From assembly GCA_963972175.1 (NCBI GenBank), contig CAXAVP010000040.1, forward strand, positions 1 through 23,132: a DNA stretch of 23,132 nucleotides. The letters are read 5' to 3'. Positions 14,896 through 23,132 of this stretch are shown here, one piece after another. The notes under the pieces are model-generated. The model was not told the DNA's origin and did not search any database. It saw only the letters and a list, made by a program, of their open reading frames with translations. Within the stretch, counting starts at the first letter, position 1; each line of letters opens with the position of its first letter. Made by a program: the position numbers and the translations under genes. The stretch is from Arenibacter sp963972175. Its GTDB lineage: Bacteria; Bacteroidota; Bacteroidia; Flavobacteriales; Flavobacteriaceae.

Positions 14896-15501
14896 ATGAA
14901 GGAAAAAATTTTAGATAAGGCAGTGGATATGTTTTTAAACTACGGTTTTAAAAGTGTAACCATGGATGATTTGGCCAATGAGATGGGAATTTCCAAGAAA
15001 ACGATTTACACTCATTTTGAAAATAAGACCAAGTTGGTCCAAGAATCTACTCTTAGCATATTCAACAAAATCAACGCAGGAATAAACATCATATGTGCAA
15101 ATGGCAAAAACCCTATTGAAGAGTTGTACGATATTAAAAAATTCGTCATTTCACATCTAAAGGATGAGAAGTCGTCCCCCCAATACCAATTGCAAAAATA
15201 CTATCCCAAGATCTTTCACAACCTTAAGGAAAAACACTACGAACTTATGCAAGAGTGTACTGTAAACAATATAAAAAGGGGATTGGAACTGGACATTTAC
15301 AGAAAAAACTTAAACGTGGAATTTATATCCCGTATTTATATTTCTGGAGTAGCCAGTATTAAGGACAATCGCTTCTTTCCTGAAGGAACTTTCCCCGTAA
15401 AAGACTTACAGGATTATTTTCTAGAATATCATTTGCGTGGAATTGTAACACCAAAAGGAAGAAAGATACTAAATAATATAATCAATTCAACCCAAGAGTA
15501 A
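14896..15501 (+). CDS. TetR/AcrR family regulator of the efflux operon
   Basis: This 201-residue protein has an N-terminal helix-turn-helix of the TetR type (KEKILDKAVDMFLNYGFKSVTMDDLANEMGISKKTIYTHFENKTKLV, split here by helix breaks) and a C-terminal ligand/dimer domain not assigned to a subfamily. I chose ATG 14896 over an in-frame TTG at 14857, because the TTG lies inside the promoter -33 box and spacer, and the DNA-binding domain starts at the ATG. It is the first gene of a four-gene operon with TolC, adaptor and RND pump, 39 nt upstream of the TolC gene. Such regulators usually repress their own pump genes until a substrate binds. Ligand unknown. Confidence 0.9.
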   Translation: MKEKILDKAVDMFLNYGFKSVTMDDLANEMGISKKTIYTHFENKTKLVQESTLSIFNKINAGINIICANGKNPIEELYDIKKFVISHLKDEKSSPQYQLQKYYPKIFHNLKEKHYELMQECTVNNIKRGLELDIYRKNLNVEFISRIYISGVASIKDNRFFPEGTFPVKDLQDYFLEYHLRGIVTPKGRKILNNIINSTQE

Positions 15502-15540
15502 AAAACAAAGAACTCGTCATCAACACATAACTTCAACTTT

Positions 15541-16881
15541 ATGAAAAACTATCTCATAGCACTTATGTCGCTACTCACAACCACCTGGAGCTTTGCACAG
15601 GAGGAAACCTATAATTTTACTTTGGAGGAAGCAATAGACTTTGCCTTGGAAAACAATTACGGGGCCATAAATGCAGACCGCGACCTCTTGGATGCCAGAA
15701 AACAAAAATGGGAAACAATAGCCACTGGACTTCCCCAAATAGATGGAGCCGTAAGTTATCAAAATCAGTTAAAACAACCCGTTTCCCTTCTGCCCGCCGA
15801 GCTGGCCGGTGGGGAAGCCGGAACCTTCATCCCAGTGGTATTTGGCCAACCCCAGACCATGAATGCCACGGCAACCTTAAAGCAACAGATATTTGACGGA
15901 TCCTACATAGTGGGCATACAAGCTGCCAAAACCTTTATTGCCTACAGCAACAACAATAAGGAAAAGACCCAATTGGAAGTACGCAAATCGGTCGTTGAAG
16001 CCTATGGCAATGTATTGCTATCCCAAGAAAGCGTTGCCATTTTGGAAAAAAACAAGGCCAATCTGGAAAAAAATCTCTTTGAAACCCAAAAACTATATGA
16101 AAACGGACTTGGGGACGAGGAAAGTGTGGAACAATTACAGATTACCCTGTCCTCTGTAGACAACCAGCTAAAAAACTCTTTGCGTTTACAGACCATTACA
16201 CTCCAAATGTTAAATCTTATTATGGGCTTGGACATTGATGCTCCTACAAAACTTAAGGAAAACCTTAGTGACTTGGCTCAGGAACAAATACGTTTAGACC
16301 TGTTGGAGGAAGACCTCGTACTGGATAGGAATATAGATTTTAAGATCGTAACCAACCTGAACCAACAACGTGAACTGGAGCTTAAGCTACAGAAAAGTTT
16401 GGCCCTGCCAACCTTAAACGCCTTTGTAAACTACGGCAGCACCTCCTATAGCGATAAATTTAATTTCCTTGGAGGCGATCCAGACTGGTTTGATTCTTCC
16501 GTACTGGGTCTGGACCTACATATCCCAATATTTAGCTCCCTTGGTAGAAGTGCCAAGACCGCTAGGGCAAAAATTGCTTTGGAAAAAGCAAGAACCCAAT
16601 TATCAGAAACGGAACAAAGCATAAGATTACAGCACAAAACCGCTAAAAGCAACTATCTGTTTTCTATTGAGGAATATGAAACAGCCAGTGAAAACCTCGC
16701 CTTGGCAGAACGTATAGAGCACAAAAATCAAATTAAGTATACAGAAGGTCTTGCCAGCAGTTTTGAACTTAGGCAGGCCCAGACACAGCTTTACACCGCA
16801 CAGCAGGAATACCTTCAGTCCATGGTAGAGGTCATCAATAAAAAAACAGAATTGGAAACAGTCCTTAACAATAAAAACTAA
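15541..16881 (+). CDS. TolC family outer-membrane efflux channel
   Basis: This 446-residue protein has a signal peptide (cleavage after SFA, near residue 19-20) and two outer-membrane-efflux (OEP) repeats. Each repeat combines long heptad-rich helices (e.g. the KSVVEAYGNVLLSQESVAIL and ARAKIALEKARTQLSETEQ segments) with short strands (SYQNQLKQPVSL; FVNYGSTSYSDKFNF) that would form the beta-barrel. It provides the exit duct of the tripartite pump. It begins at ATG 15541, 39 nt after tetR, and is 23 nt from the adaptor gene. Length is typical for Bacteroidota TolC proteins. Confidence 0.93.
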   Translation: MKNYLIALMSLLTTTWSFAQEETYNFTLEEAIDFALENNYGAINADRDLLDARKQKWETIATGLPQIDGAVSYQNQLKQPVSLLPAELAGGEAGTFIPVVFGQPQTMNATATLKQQIFDGSYIVGIQAAKTFIAYSNNNKEKTQLEVRKSVVEAYGNVLLSQESVAILEKNKANLEKNLFETQKLYENGLGDEESVEQLQITLSSVDNQLKNSLRLQTITLQMLNLIMGLDIDAPTKLKENLSDLAQEQIRLDLLEEDLVLDRNIDFKIVTNLNQQRELELKLQKSLALPTLNAFVNYGSTSYSDKFNFLGGDPDWFDSSVLGLDLHIPIFSSLGRSAKTARAKIALEKARTQLSETEQSIRLQHKTAKSNYLFSIEEYETASENLALAERIEHKNQIKYTEGLASSFELRQAQTQLYTAQQEYLQSMVEVINKKTELETVLNNKN

Positions 16882-16904
16882 CAAGCAACATCAACCTATA
16901 CATC

Positions 16905-18074
16905 ATGAAAAAAATATTTCACATAGTAGTACTGGGAGCCCTAATCGTCTCATGTGGGGGAAATAATCAGCAATCAACAGATGATCTAATCCCAAGCGGT
17001 GACCTCCAGGCACTGCGCGCCAAAAAAAGCGAACTCTCCGAAAAGCAAAAGGCATTGGAATCGGAAATAAAAAAGTTGGATTCTGCCATTGGCTCATTGT
17101 CCGGACAGGAAAACCTTCCTTTGGTGACCACCATTGTAGCCAATCCCCAGCAATTTGACCATTATCTGGACCTACAGGGCGATGTACAGACCAAACAAAA
17201 TGTACTGATCTATCCAGAAATGCAAGGGGTACTTCAAAAAGTCTATGTCAAGGACGGTCAAAAGGTATACAAAGGGCAGCTATTGGCCACCATAGATGAC
17301 GGTGGATTGAGCAGTCAGGTAGCACAATTAAAAACACAGGCCCAATTGGCCAAAACCACCTTTGAACGCCAAAAAAGACTTTGGGATCAAAAAATTGGCT
17401 CTGAAATTCAGTATTTACAGGCAAAGACCAATTACGAAGCCATAGAGAGCAATGTTAAACAGATGCAGAGCCAGCTTGGCAAATCTAGCATCCGCGCCCC
17501 ATTTTCCGGAATTATAGATGATGTTATTAAAGACCAAGGAACAGTAGTTTCGCCAGGACCAGGATCCGAAATATTCCGAATTGTAAACCTGTCCGATATG
17601 TATATAGACGTGGAAGTACCTGAAACCTATTTAGGCAGTATTAAAAACGGCAAGGAAGCCAAGGTATATTTCCCTGTGCTGGGAGACAGTGTAAAGACCA
17701 CCATTAGGCAAACCGGAAACTTTATCAACCCCGGCAATAGATCTTTCACCGTAGAGATTCCAGTTCCCAATAAAAACGGCAACATTAAACCAAATTTAAG
17801 CGCCAGGGTTCAGTTGAACGACTATACCAGTGAAAATGCCATTCTGGTCCCACAGAGCATTGTATCTGAAAATGCCGAAGGGGAGCAATATGTCTATAAG
17901 GCCGAAGAACTAAATGACAATAATGAAGCGGTGGCAAAAAAGATTATCATAGCTACAGGCAAGACACAAAATGGATATGTAGAGGTTGTCTCAGGAATAG
18001 AAGATGGCAACCATATTATTAAAGAAGGAGCCAGAAGCGTAAAAGATGGCCAAAAGGTGAAAATTTTAAACTAA
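16905..18074 (+). CDS. RND efflux periplasmic adaptor lipoprotein (HlyD/MFP family)
   Basis: The 389-residue product has a lipoprotein signal (lipobox LIVSC, Cys17) and links the inner-membrane pump to TolC. After the anchor comes a short coiled coil (about residues 34-68, LQALRAKKSELSEKQKALES and following), an N-terminal addition frequent in Bacteroidota adaptors. Then follow the lipoyl-like halves (GVLQKVYVKDGQKVYKGQLL and SSIRAPFSGIIDDVIKDQGT) around an alpha-hairpin (about residues 130-190), a beta-barrel domain and a membrane-proximal domain ending VKDGQKVKILN. The next gene starts 7 nt after its stop, so translation is likely coupled. Confidence 0.94.
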   Translation: MKKIFHIVVLGALIVSCGGNNQQSTDDLIPSGDLQALRAKKSELSEKQKALESEIKKLDSAIGSLSGQENLPLVTTIVANPQQFDHYLDLQGDVQTKQNVLIYPEMQGVLQKVYVKDGQKVYKGQLLATIDDGGLSSQVAQLKTQAQLAKTTFERQKRLWDQKIGSEIQYLQAKTNYEAIESNVKQMQSQLGKSSIRAPFSGIIDDVIKDQGTVVSPGPGSEIFRIVNLSDMYIDVEVPETYLGSIKNGKEAKVYFPVLGDSVKTTIRQTGNFINPGNRSFTVEIPVPNKNGNIKPNLSARVQLNDYTSENAILVPQSIVSENAEGEQYVYKAEELNDNNEAVAKKIIIATGKTQNGYVEVVSGIEDGNHIIKEGARSVKDGQKVKILN

Positions 18075-18081
18075 TAGGTCC

Positions 18082-21000
18082 ATGAGCAAACTACAAAAAA
18101 ACGCAGACAAAGAATTTAGTTTATCGTCCTGGGCCATAGACAACCCCTCGGTAATCTATGTAATGATAGGAATTTTTCTATGGATTGGCTTTTCCTCCTA
18201 TTTTGCCATGCCCAGGGAAGACTTTCCAGAGATCATAGAAACCAAAATCTATATCAGCACCCCTTATCCAGGTAATACCGCAGAGGATATAGAACGACTG
18301 ATTACAGACCCATTGGAGGACGAACTTAAGAACATAAGCAACGTCGTAGAAATCATTTCAACCTCCCAGGAGGACTACTCCATCATTACGGTAGAATTTG
18401 ATGAGGAGATAAGTGTTGAGGCGGCCAAACAAAAGGTTAAGGACGAGGTTGATAGTGAAAAGGCCAGTGAAGATTGGCCTACCTTTAACGGGGCCAAAGT
18501 AGAACCCAACGTATTCGACCTAAATTTTTCCGAGGAGGTTCCTATTATGAACGTCAACTTTACGGGCGACTATCCGGTTGAAAAGCTAAAGGAATATGCC
18601 GAATATTTACAGGATGAAATAGAAAACCTTCCGGAGGTTAAAAAAGCCGACATACGGGGTGCCCAGGAAAAGGAAGTGGAAGTAGCCGTGGATGTCTACA
18701 AAATGATGGCCGCCAAGGTGAGCTTTGACGATGTAATGCAAGCAATAGGCAATGGCAATATGACCATGTCCGCAGGGAACCTAAAAGTAGGCGGACAACG
18801 CCGAACCATTAGAATATTAGGGGAAGTTGAAGATCCTGCTCAACTAAACGACTTTGTTGTAAAATCGGACAACGGCGCCGTTTACCTAAAAGATATTGCC
18901 CAAATAAGTTTTGAAGAAAAGGACAAGACCACCTATGCACGGGAATTTGGGGAAAGCGTGGTGATGCTGGACGTAAAAAAACGGGCAGGCCAAAACTCCA
19001 TTTCCGCCGCAGATAAGATCAGGGAACTGGTAAAGACCACCAAGGAGAATTATTTTCCTCCCGATCTGCACATATCCATAGCCAACGACTCCTCTACCAG
19101 GACACTTAATCAGGTAGACGATCTAGTGAACAACATTATTTTCGGGATCATACTGGTGGTTGGCGTACTGATGTTCTTTTTAGGATTCCGCAATGCCCTA
19201 TTTGTTGGTTTTGCCATACCTATGTCCATGTTTATGTCCTTTATGATCCTGTCTTGGCTGGGCTATACCCTGAATACCATGATTCTATTTGGTATGATCA
19301 TGGGACTGGGGATGTTGGTAGATAATGGAATTGTTGTAGTAGAAAACGTCTATCGTTTAATGGATGAGGGCATGCCACGTATAGAAGCTGCCAAAAAGGG
19401 TATTGGGGAGATTGCCTTTCCCATTATCATTTCAACAGCCACCACGGTAGCCGCCTTCGTTCCACTAGGACTCTGGCCCGGAATCTTTGGGCAGTTCATG
19501 ATCTACTTCCCAATCACCTTGTCCGTTGTGCTGGGATCGTCCCTGTTCGTGGCTATCTTTATGAACTCCATGTTAGTGTCCAACTTTATGGACACCGATG
19601 AAAAGGAACTAACCGTTAAACAGTTGGTCCGTATAAGTATAATTATGGGCGGACTGGGCTTGTTAATCCTATTGGTTGGCGGGGCCATAAGAGGTTTGGG
19701 TACTGTTATGATCGTAACAGCGGCCATGTTTTGGATCTATAAATATGCCTTAAAAAAATGGGCCATCCGTTTTCAAAAGAACACCATGACCCGCTTTGAA
19801 AACTGGTACGAAAAAAGATTGGTGCACGCCCTGAGAGGCAAAAACGTTTACTGGTATTTTGGGATTACTGCCATGCTACTGGTTGTGGTATTTATGCTCT
19901 TCGGGATGTCGGTGGGTAGCGGAAGGACAAAAATAGAATTCTTTCCAGACAATAAACCCAACGAAATATATGTCTATATAGAATATCCGGAGGGAACGGC
20001 CATTGAAAAAACAAATGCCATTACCCTGGATATTGAGAATAGGATCTATGCCATCATCAATGATGAGGAATATATGTACAATGGGAAAAACTTTATGATG
20101 ACCTCTGCCGTATCCCAGGTGGGTGAAGGAGCGGGCAATCCTTTGACAGATGGGGGCTCCTCGGCAGAAATGCCACATAGGGGCAAGGTTACCGTTAACT
20201 TTAGTGAATACAAGTACAGGAAAGGGAAAAATACCGAAGACATCCGTGCCAAGGTACAAGCCGGTTTAAGTGGTATTTATCCAGGGGTGGCCATCTCCGT
20301 AGAAAAAGATGCCAATGGCCCTCCTGCCGGTTATCCCATTAATATAGAATTGGAAGGCAAGGACTACGACCAACTTATTAATACGGCCGAGGACATTAGA
20401 AACTTTATCAATACTAAAAATATAGCTGGTATTGAAGAATTAAAGATCGACGTTAACAAGAGTAAGCCTTCCATGCAAGTGGTAGTAGACCGCAAAAAAG
20501 CAGGGGAACTGGGAGTAGCGGTAGGCCAGGTAGGAAGCCAACTTAGAAGGGCCTTATTTGGCGAAAAGGCTGGGATTTATAAGGAAGATGGTGAAGATTA
20601 CGATATTAATGTACGCTTTAGTGAAGATTTAAGGTACAACAAAAGTGCCCTTTTCAATCAGAATATCATCTTTAGGGATCAGTCTACCGGTCAAATAAAG
20701 GAAATTCCCGTCTCTGCCGTGGCTACAGAACGCAATACCTCGGGATTTAGCGCTATTAAGCACCGGGACAACAGACGGGTGGTAACAGTTTATTCCGGAC
20801 TTCAGCCAGGGTTTACGGATGCCGCCGCCATCGTGGCCGAAATACAGAATGAGATGGAAGAATTTAAAAACCTTCCAGCTGATATAAAAATAGACTATAC
20901 GGGGCAAATAGAGGAGCAAAACAAACAGATGCTCTTCCTGGTAGGTGCCTTTTTTACGGGATTGGGACTTATTATGCTGATCTTGATATTTCAATTTGGC

Positions 21001-21582
21001 GGAATATCCAAACCTCTGATCATAATGATCGCCATTTTCCTAAGCTTCATAGGCGTATTTGGAGGCCTCATGATCACAGGTTGGTCCTTTGTTATTATGA
21101 TGACCATGATGGGTATTATTTCCTTGGCTGGTATTGTAGTAAACAACGGGGTGGTACTGTTAGATTACACCCAGATCCTTATAGACCGTAAAAAGGTACA
21201 ACTGGGAATGGATGAAAAGGCCCTGTTATCCAAGGAAGATGCCACTGCCGCCATCGTTAAGGGTGGAAAGGCCAGGCTAAGGCCGGTAATCCTGACAGCT
21301 ATAACAACTGTTTTGGGATTAATACCCCTGGCAATAGGCTTAAACATAGATTTCTTTGCCCTATTCTCGGAATTCAACCCACATATATACATAGGAGGGG
21401 ACAATGTTATTTTCTGGGGACCATTGGCCTGGACGGTTATCTTTGGACTCATTGTGGCTACCTTCCTTACCTTGATCATTGTTCCGGTGCTATTTAATAT
21501 CGTATACCGGATTAAGATTGCCCTTAGAAGGAGAACTGCAGCAGCGGTGGACAAACCAGAAGCTGCCCAAGTAGCATCCTAA
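18082..21582 (+). CDS. RND efflux pump inner-membrane subunit, long variant
   Basis: This 1166-residue, proton-driven transporter belongs to the hydrophobe/amphiphile (AcrB-like) RND group, not the heavy-metal group. It has TM1 (about 19-39), two large periplasmic porter/docking loops, and TM blocks TM2-6 (about 350-500) and TM8-12. In TM4 the motif GMLVDNGIVVVENV puts Asp414 and Asn415 at the AcrB Asp407/Asp408 positions; in TM10 IVVNNGVVLLDY puts Asn1021 at the AcrB Lys940 position. It is about 120 residues longer than AcrB; much of the excess is a hydrophobic insertion after TM6 (about residues 515-555) that looks like two extra membrane helices, plus a longer loop before TM12. Substrates unknown. 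Confidence 0.94.
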   Translation: MSKLQKNADKEFSLSSWAIDNPSVIYVMIGIFLWIGFSSYFAMPREDFPEIIETKIYISTPYPGNTAEDIERLITDPLEDELKNISNVVEIISTSQEDYSIITVEFDEEISVEAAKQKVKDEVDSEKASEDWPTFNGAKVEPNVFDLNFSEEVPIMNVNFTGDYPVEKLKEYAEYLQDEIENLPEVKKADIRGAQEKEVEVAVDVYKMMAAKVSFDDVMQAIGNGNMTMSAGNLKVGGQRRTIRILGEVEDPAQLNDFVVKSDNGAVYLKDIAQISFEEKDKTTYAREFGESVVMLDVKKRAGQNSISAADKIRELVKTTKENYFPPDLHISIANDSSTRTLNQVDDLVNNIIFGIILVVGVLMFFLGFRNALFVGFAIPMSMFMSFMILSWLGYTLNTMILFGMIMGLGMLVDNGIVVVENVYRLMDEGMPRIEAAKKGIGEIAFPIIISTATTVAAFVPLGLWPGIFGQFMIYFPITLSVVLGSSLFVAIFMNSMLVSNFMDTDEKELTVKQLVRISIIMGGLGLLILLVGGAIRGLGTVMIVTAAMFWIYKYALKKWAIRFQKNTMTRFENWYEKRLVHALRGKNVYWYFGITAMLLVVVFMLFGMSVGSGRTKIEFFPDNKPNEIYVYIEYPEGTAIEKTNAITLDIENRIYAIINDEEYMYNGKNFMMTSAVSQVGEGAGNPLTDGGSSAEMPHRGKVTVNFSEYKYRKGKNTEDIRAKVQAGLSGIYPGVAISVEKDANGPPAGYPINIELEGKDYDQLINTAEDIRNFINTKNIAGIEELKIDVNKSKPSMQVVVDRKKAGELGVAVGQVGSQLRRALFGEKAGIYKEDGEDYDINVRFSEDLRYNKSALFNQNIIFRDQSTGQIKEIPVSAVATERNTSGFSAIKHRDNRRVVTVYSGLQPGFTDAAAIVAEIQNEMEEFKNLPADIKIDYTGQIEEQNKQMLFLVGAFFTGLGLIMLILIFQFGGISKPLIIMIAIFLSFIGVFGGLMITGWSFVIMMTMMGIISLAGIVVNNGVVLLDYTQILIDRKKVQLGMDEKALLSKEDATAAIVKGGKARLRPVILTAITTVLGLIPLAIGLNIDFFALFSEFNPHIYIGGDNVIFWGPLAWTVIFGLIVATFLTLIIVPVLFNIVYRIKIALRRRTAAAVDKPEAAQVAS

Positions 21583-21634
21583 TTTCCCACTTACTGAGGG
21601 AAAGGCTAACACAGCCGTATTAGTGATACAAATA

Positions 21635-21678
21635 AGCTGGCGAAAAAGTTGGATGGCCTTCCAACTTTTTCGCCAGCT
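21635..21678 (+). terminator. Strong terminator hairpin of the tetR-tolC-adaptor-RND operon
   Basis: A perfect 19-bp stem, AGCTGGCGAAAAAGTTGGA (21635-21653), loop TGGCCT, and its complement (21660-21678), lies 52 nt after the RND stop and is followed by CTTTATT. The stem is much longer than needed for intrinsic termination and may also protect the mRNA 3' end. Confidence 0.8.
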
Positions 21679-21778
21679 CTTTATTGCTTGGAAAGGAAAG
21701 AGTCACACCCCATAATTATAGGGCCATAAAGGGTTTATATTTATTTCATTTTGCTGCAGCAGTAATGCACCGTCATAA

Positions 21779-21825
21779 AAAGTTGTAGGGAATACCAATA
21801 ATATTCCACACCACTCCTACACTTT
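21779..21825. other. Structured non-coding element (nested hairpins)
   Basis: AAAGT-T-GTAGG (21779-21789, one bulged T) pairs with CCTACACTTT (21816-21825); inside it GGAATA (21789-21794) pairs with TATTCC (21802-21807) around a 7-nt loop. The two-stem fold lies between two terminators, with no gene on either strand. It could be part of a small RNA or a decayed element; no promoter supports transcription of its own. Confidence 0.35.
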
Positions 21826-21954
21826 GCTCCCTTTTTGCACCGCCCCAACACAGAGCGGTCCTATAAACTGATAGAGAAGCAAAAACACTCCTTGATTGCT
21901 AGCGCACAACCTACAAGGAATTCAATTTTCGATTGAGGCCAGGGTATAAAACAA

Positions 21955-21981
21955 AAAAACCGGCGAATTTCGCCGGTTTTT
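21955..21981 (-). terminator. Bidirectional intrinsic terminator of the MORN-protein gene
   Basis: AAAAACCGGCGA (21955-21966), loop ATT, TCGCCGGTTTTT (21970-21981) form a 12-bp stem with A-tract and T-tract, so it can act on both strands. It lies 20 nt after the stop of the minus-strand gene at 22001. Confidence 0.88.
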
Positions 21982-22000
21982 ATTAAATAAGTTATAGTAT

Positions 22001-22351
22001 CTATTTATTGATCGCCAACTGTCCTACACTGTTCCACTGGGTTACATTGGCAATTTTGCTATCTACAAAATCTACTTCTTTAAGCTTTTTCCCTTCCCAG
22101 AAGAACCATTTTCCGGATTTTTTCCCATCAACGTATTCTCCCATGGCAATTTTCTTACCATCTACATCATACATCTTCCATTCCCCATGCAGCTTTCCAT
22201 TTAAAAACTGTCCCTCTTGGGAAACTTCTCCGTTATCATGAAAATAGGTAGCCTTTAAAACGTCTCCATCTTGTTGAAAAACGGGTTTTACTTCCTGTGC
22301 GTTTATTACAACTGAAAATATAAGTGCGAAAATTAGTGTTATTCCTTTCAT
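22001..22351 (-). CDS. Secreted MORN-repeat variant protein (YwqK-like)
   Basis: The 116-residue product has a signal peptide (cleavage near NA-QE, residue 18) and several MORN-type variant repeats in residues about 35-95, each with a G-E/K-W pattern (NGKLHGEWKMYD, DGKKSGKWFFWEG). This family is often labelled 'YwqK toxin-antitoxin antitoxin' or, wrongly, 'nicotinic acid mononucleotide adenyltransferase' in flavobacteria; neither label is supported by the sequence. It follows a TonB-dependent receptor on the same strand but is separated from it by a terminator (22488-22512) and 195 bp, so co-transcription is doubtful. Function unknown. Confidence 0.85.
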   Translation of the reverse strand: MKGITLIFALIFSVVINAQEVKPVFQQDGDVLKATYFHDNGEVSQEGQFLNGKLHGEWKMYDVDGKKIAMGEYVDGKKSGKWFFWEGKKLKEVDFVDSKIANVTQWNSVGQLAINK

Positions 22352-22487
22352 TCTATTTGGGATTTAAAAATTATTTATAAACTATCAACGATATAAAGAT
22401 AAAGATATTTTACGAAAAATATACAATTACTTAACATTAAATTTACATTGAGGCATTATAACCCTCTTTTTTAGCACTTTAGCACAA

Positions 22488-22512
22488 AAAACTCCCCGTT
22501 GTGGGGAGTTTT
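22488..22512 (-). terminator. Intrinsic terminator of the TonB-dependent receptor gene
   Basis: AAAACTCCCC (22488-22497), loop GTTGT, GGGGAGTTTT (22503-22512) give a 10-bp stem. On the minus strand it is followed by a T-tract (complement of the A-run at 22486-22490), 35 nt after the receptor stop. Confidence 0.85.
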
Positions 22513-22546
22513 ATACTCTAACTATAACTTTGTTAAGATATATTGA

Positions 22547-23132
22547 TTAAAATTTAAAGGAAAGTCCTGCGTTTATTATCGTTCCGGAAAAACCAAACTG
22601 ATTGACTTCCCATGGATACTTAAACCTTCCACCTAAATCCGTAACAACATCCCCTTTGGGGTCCAATTCATCCGGATAGACATTTAGCAAATTATTTACA
22701 GCAATGGTAGCCGATATTTTTTGTGAAAAATCATAGCCAAAAATAAGGTCGGTAATTACCTTTCCAGCAAAGACTTGATCCTTTGATGGATCGGAACCGT
22801 GATCCCACTTCACCTCCCCGAAATAGGTATTGTTTAAAATAAAATTCCATTTTTCAATATTGTAATCAAAACCAAGAAGAATTTTAGATTTAGGTCGAAC
22901 AGTTGTAATTCTAGCTTGTTCTTTCCTGTTGAAAATCTCATAACCATTGGAGGCCAACAAACTAGGTGTTTTAATTTGACCATCAATTTCTGTTTTATTA
23001 AAATTAGCCGCTATGGTAGCTCCTAGATTACCACTGCCAACGACAACATTTTTATAATTCACTACTATATCAACACCACTGGTATTGGTGTTTACTGCAT
23101 TTACAAAAAACTTTAAACTAGTAATATCATTT
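22547..23132 (-). CDS. TonB-dependent outer-membrane receptor, C-terminal part (5' end outside window)
   Basis: The frame stays open from the stop at 22547 to the window edge, giving the last 195 residues of a longer protein. The segment FFVNAVNTNTSGVDIVVNY, then KNVVVGSG with alternating strands, the GFDYNIEKWNF and KVITDLIFGYDFSQKISATIAVNNLLNVYPDEL segments, and a final NAGLSFKF are the last beta-strands of a TonB-dependent receptor barrel, including the terminal aromatic residue used for outer-membrane assembly. The plug and TonB box lie outside. The substrate cannot be judged from this part. Confidence 0.92.
   Translation of the reverse strand, partial: NDITSLKFFVNAVNTNTSGVDIVVNYKNVVVGSGNLGATIAANFNKTEIDGQIKTPSLLASNGYEIFNRKEQARITTVRPKSKILLGFDYNIEKWNFILNNTYFGEVKWDHGSDPSKDQVFAGKVITDLIFGYDFSQKISATIAVNNLLNVYPDELDPKGDVVTDLGGRFKYPWEVNQFGFSGTIINAGLSFKF

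Larger units (their letters stand above)
21583..22000. other. Non-coding region between convergent RND and MORN-protein genes
   Basis: No protein-coding frame of note was found on either strand. The region holds the operon terminator (21635-21678), a structured element (21779-21825), the 10-bp palindrome TGCTGCAGCA (21752-21761) and the bidirectional terminator at 21955-21981. No TAnnTTTG promoter box was convincing; TACACTTTG (21818-21826) has one base too many between TA and TTTG. Confidence 0.6.

Overview
This 23.1 kb window looks like chromosomal DNA of a Bacteroidota member, most likely a (marine-type) Flavobacteriaceae. The evidence is: promoters of the TTTG-N17-23-TAnnTTTG type used by this phylum, lack of clear Shine-Dalgarno sequences, moderate-to-low GC, families typical of flavobacteria (DUF2141, DUF423, YwqK/MORN-type secreted protein, TonB-dependent receptor, FeoB-associated Cys-rich microprotein, CrtY-type lycopene cyclase), and many lipoproteins. 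No phage, CRISPR array, insertion sequence or obvious recent transfer was seen. It is mostly an ordinary housekeeping/accessory region.

Layout. (1) 1-1546, minus strand: 3'-truncated tRNA-Asn with an excellent promoter, and the site-2 protease rseP. (2) 1709-2383, plus: a Sco-type cytochrome oxidase assembly protein, divergent from rseP. (3) 2602-5273, plus: ferrous iron uptake operon feoA-feoB plus a 49-residue FeoB-associated Cys-rich membrane microprotein. (4) about 5384-5463: a GC-rich palindromic intergenic element that resembles dispersed flavobacterial repeats. (5) 5575-8610, minus: DtxR/MntR-type metalloregulator, ZIP metal transporter, a PH-like anchored protein, a DUF2141 protein and a DUF423 membrane protein. 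(6) 9065-10213, plus: lycopene beta-cyclase crtY, with a 9-bp perfect hairpin at the predicted 5' end of its mRNA. (7) 10282-13689, plus: a 1135-residue lipoprotein combining a sorbosone-dehydrogenase-like propeller, HEAT repeats and a C-terminal haem c domain. (8) 13761-14735, minus: trans-polyprenyl diphosphate synthase, probably making C20. (9) 14896-21582, plus: TetR regulator - TolC - lipoprotein adaptor - RND pump operon, closed by a 19-bp terminator hairpin. (10) 22001-23132, minus: MORN-repeat secreted protein and the 3' part of a TonB-dependent receptor.

How it works together: regions 3 and 5 form a divalent-metal homeostasis neighbourhood (Fe2+ import, Zn/Mn/Fe ZIP transport, metal-dependent repressor). 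Regions 6 and 8 are both isoprenoid/carotenoid functions, but they are separated and the other crt genes are not here. Region 9 is a self-contained tripartite efflux system with its own regulator and a well-placed candidate operator.

The points most worth a second look are the candidate TetR operator (14848-14873), the crtY 5'-end hairpin (9018-9042), the palindromic repeat element (5384-5463), the extra membrane segments in the RND pump, and the structured non-coding stretch at 21779-21825. I did not find convincing evidence for a wholly new biological system in this window.
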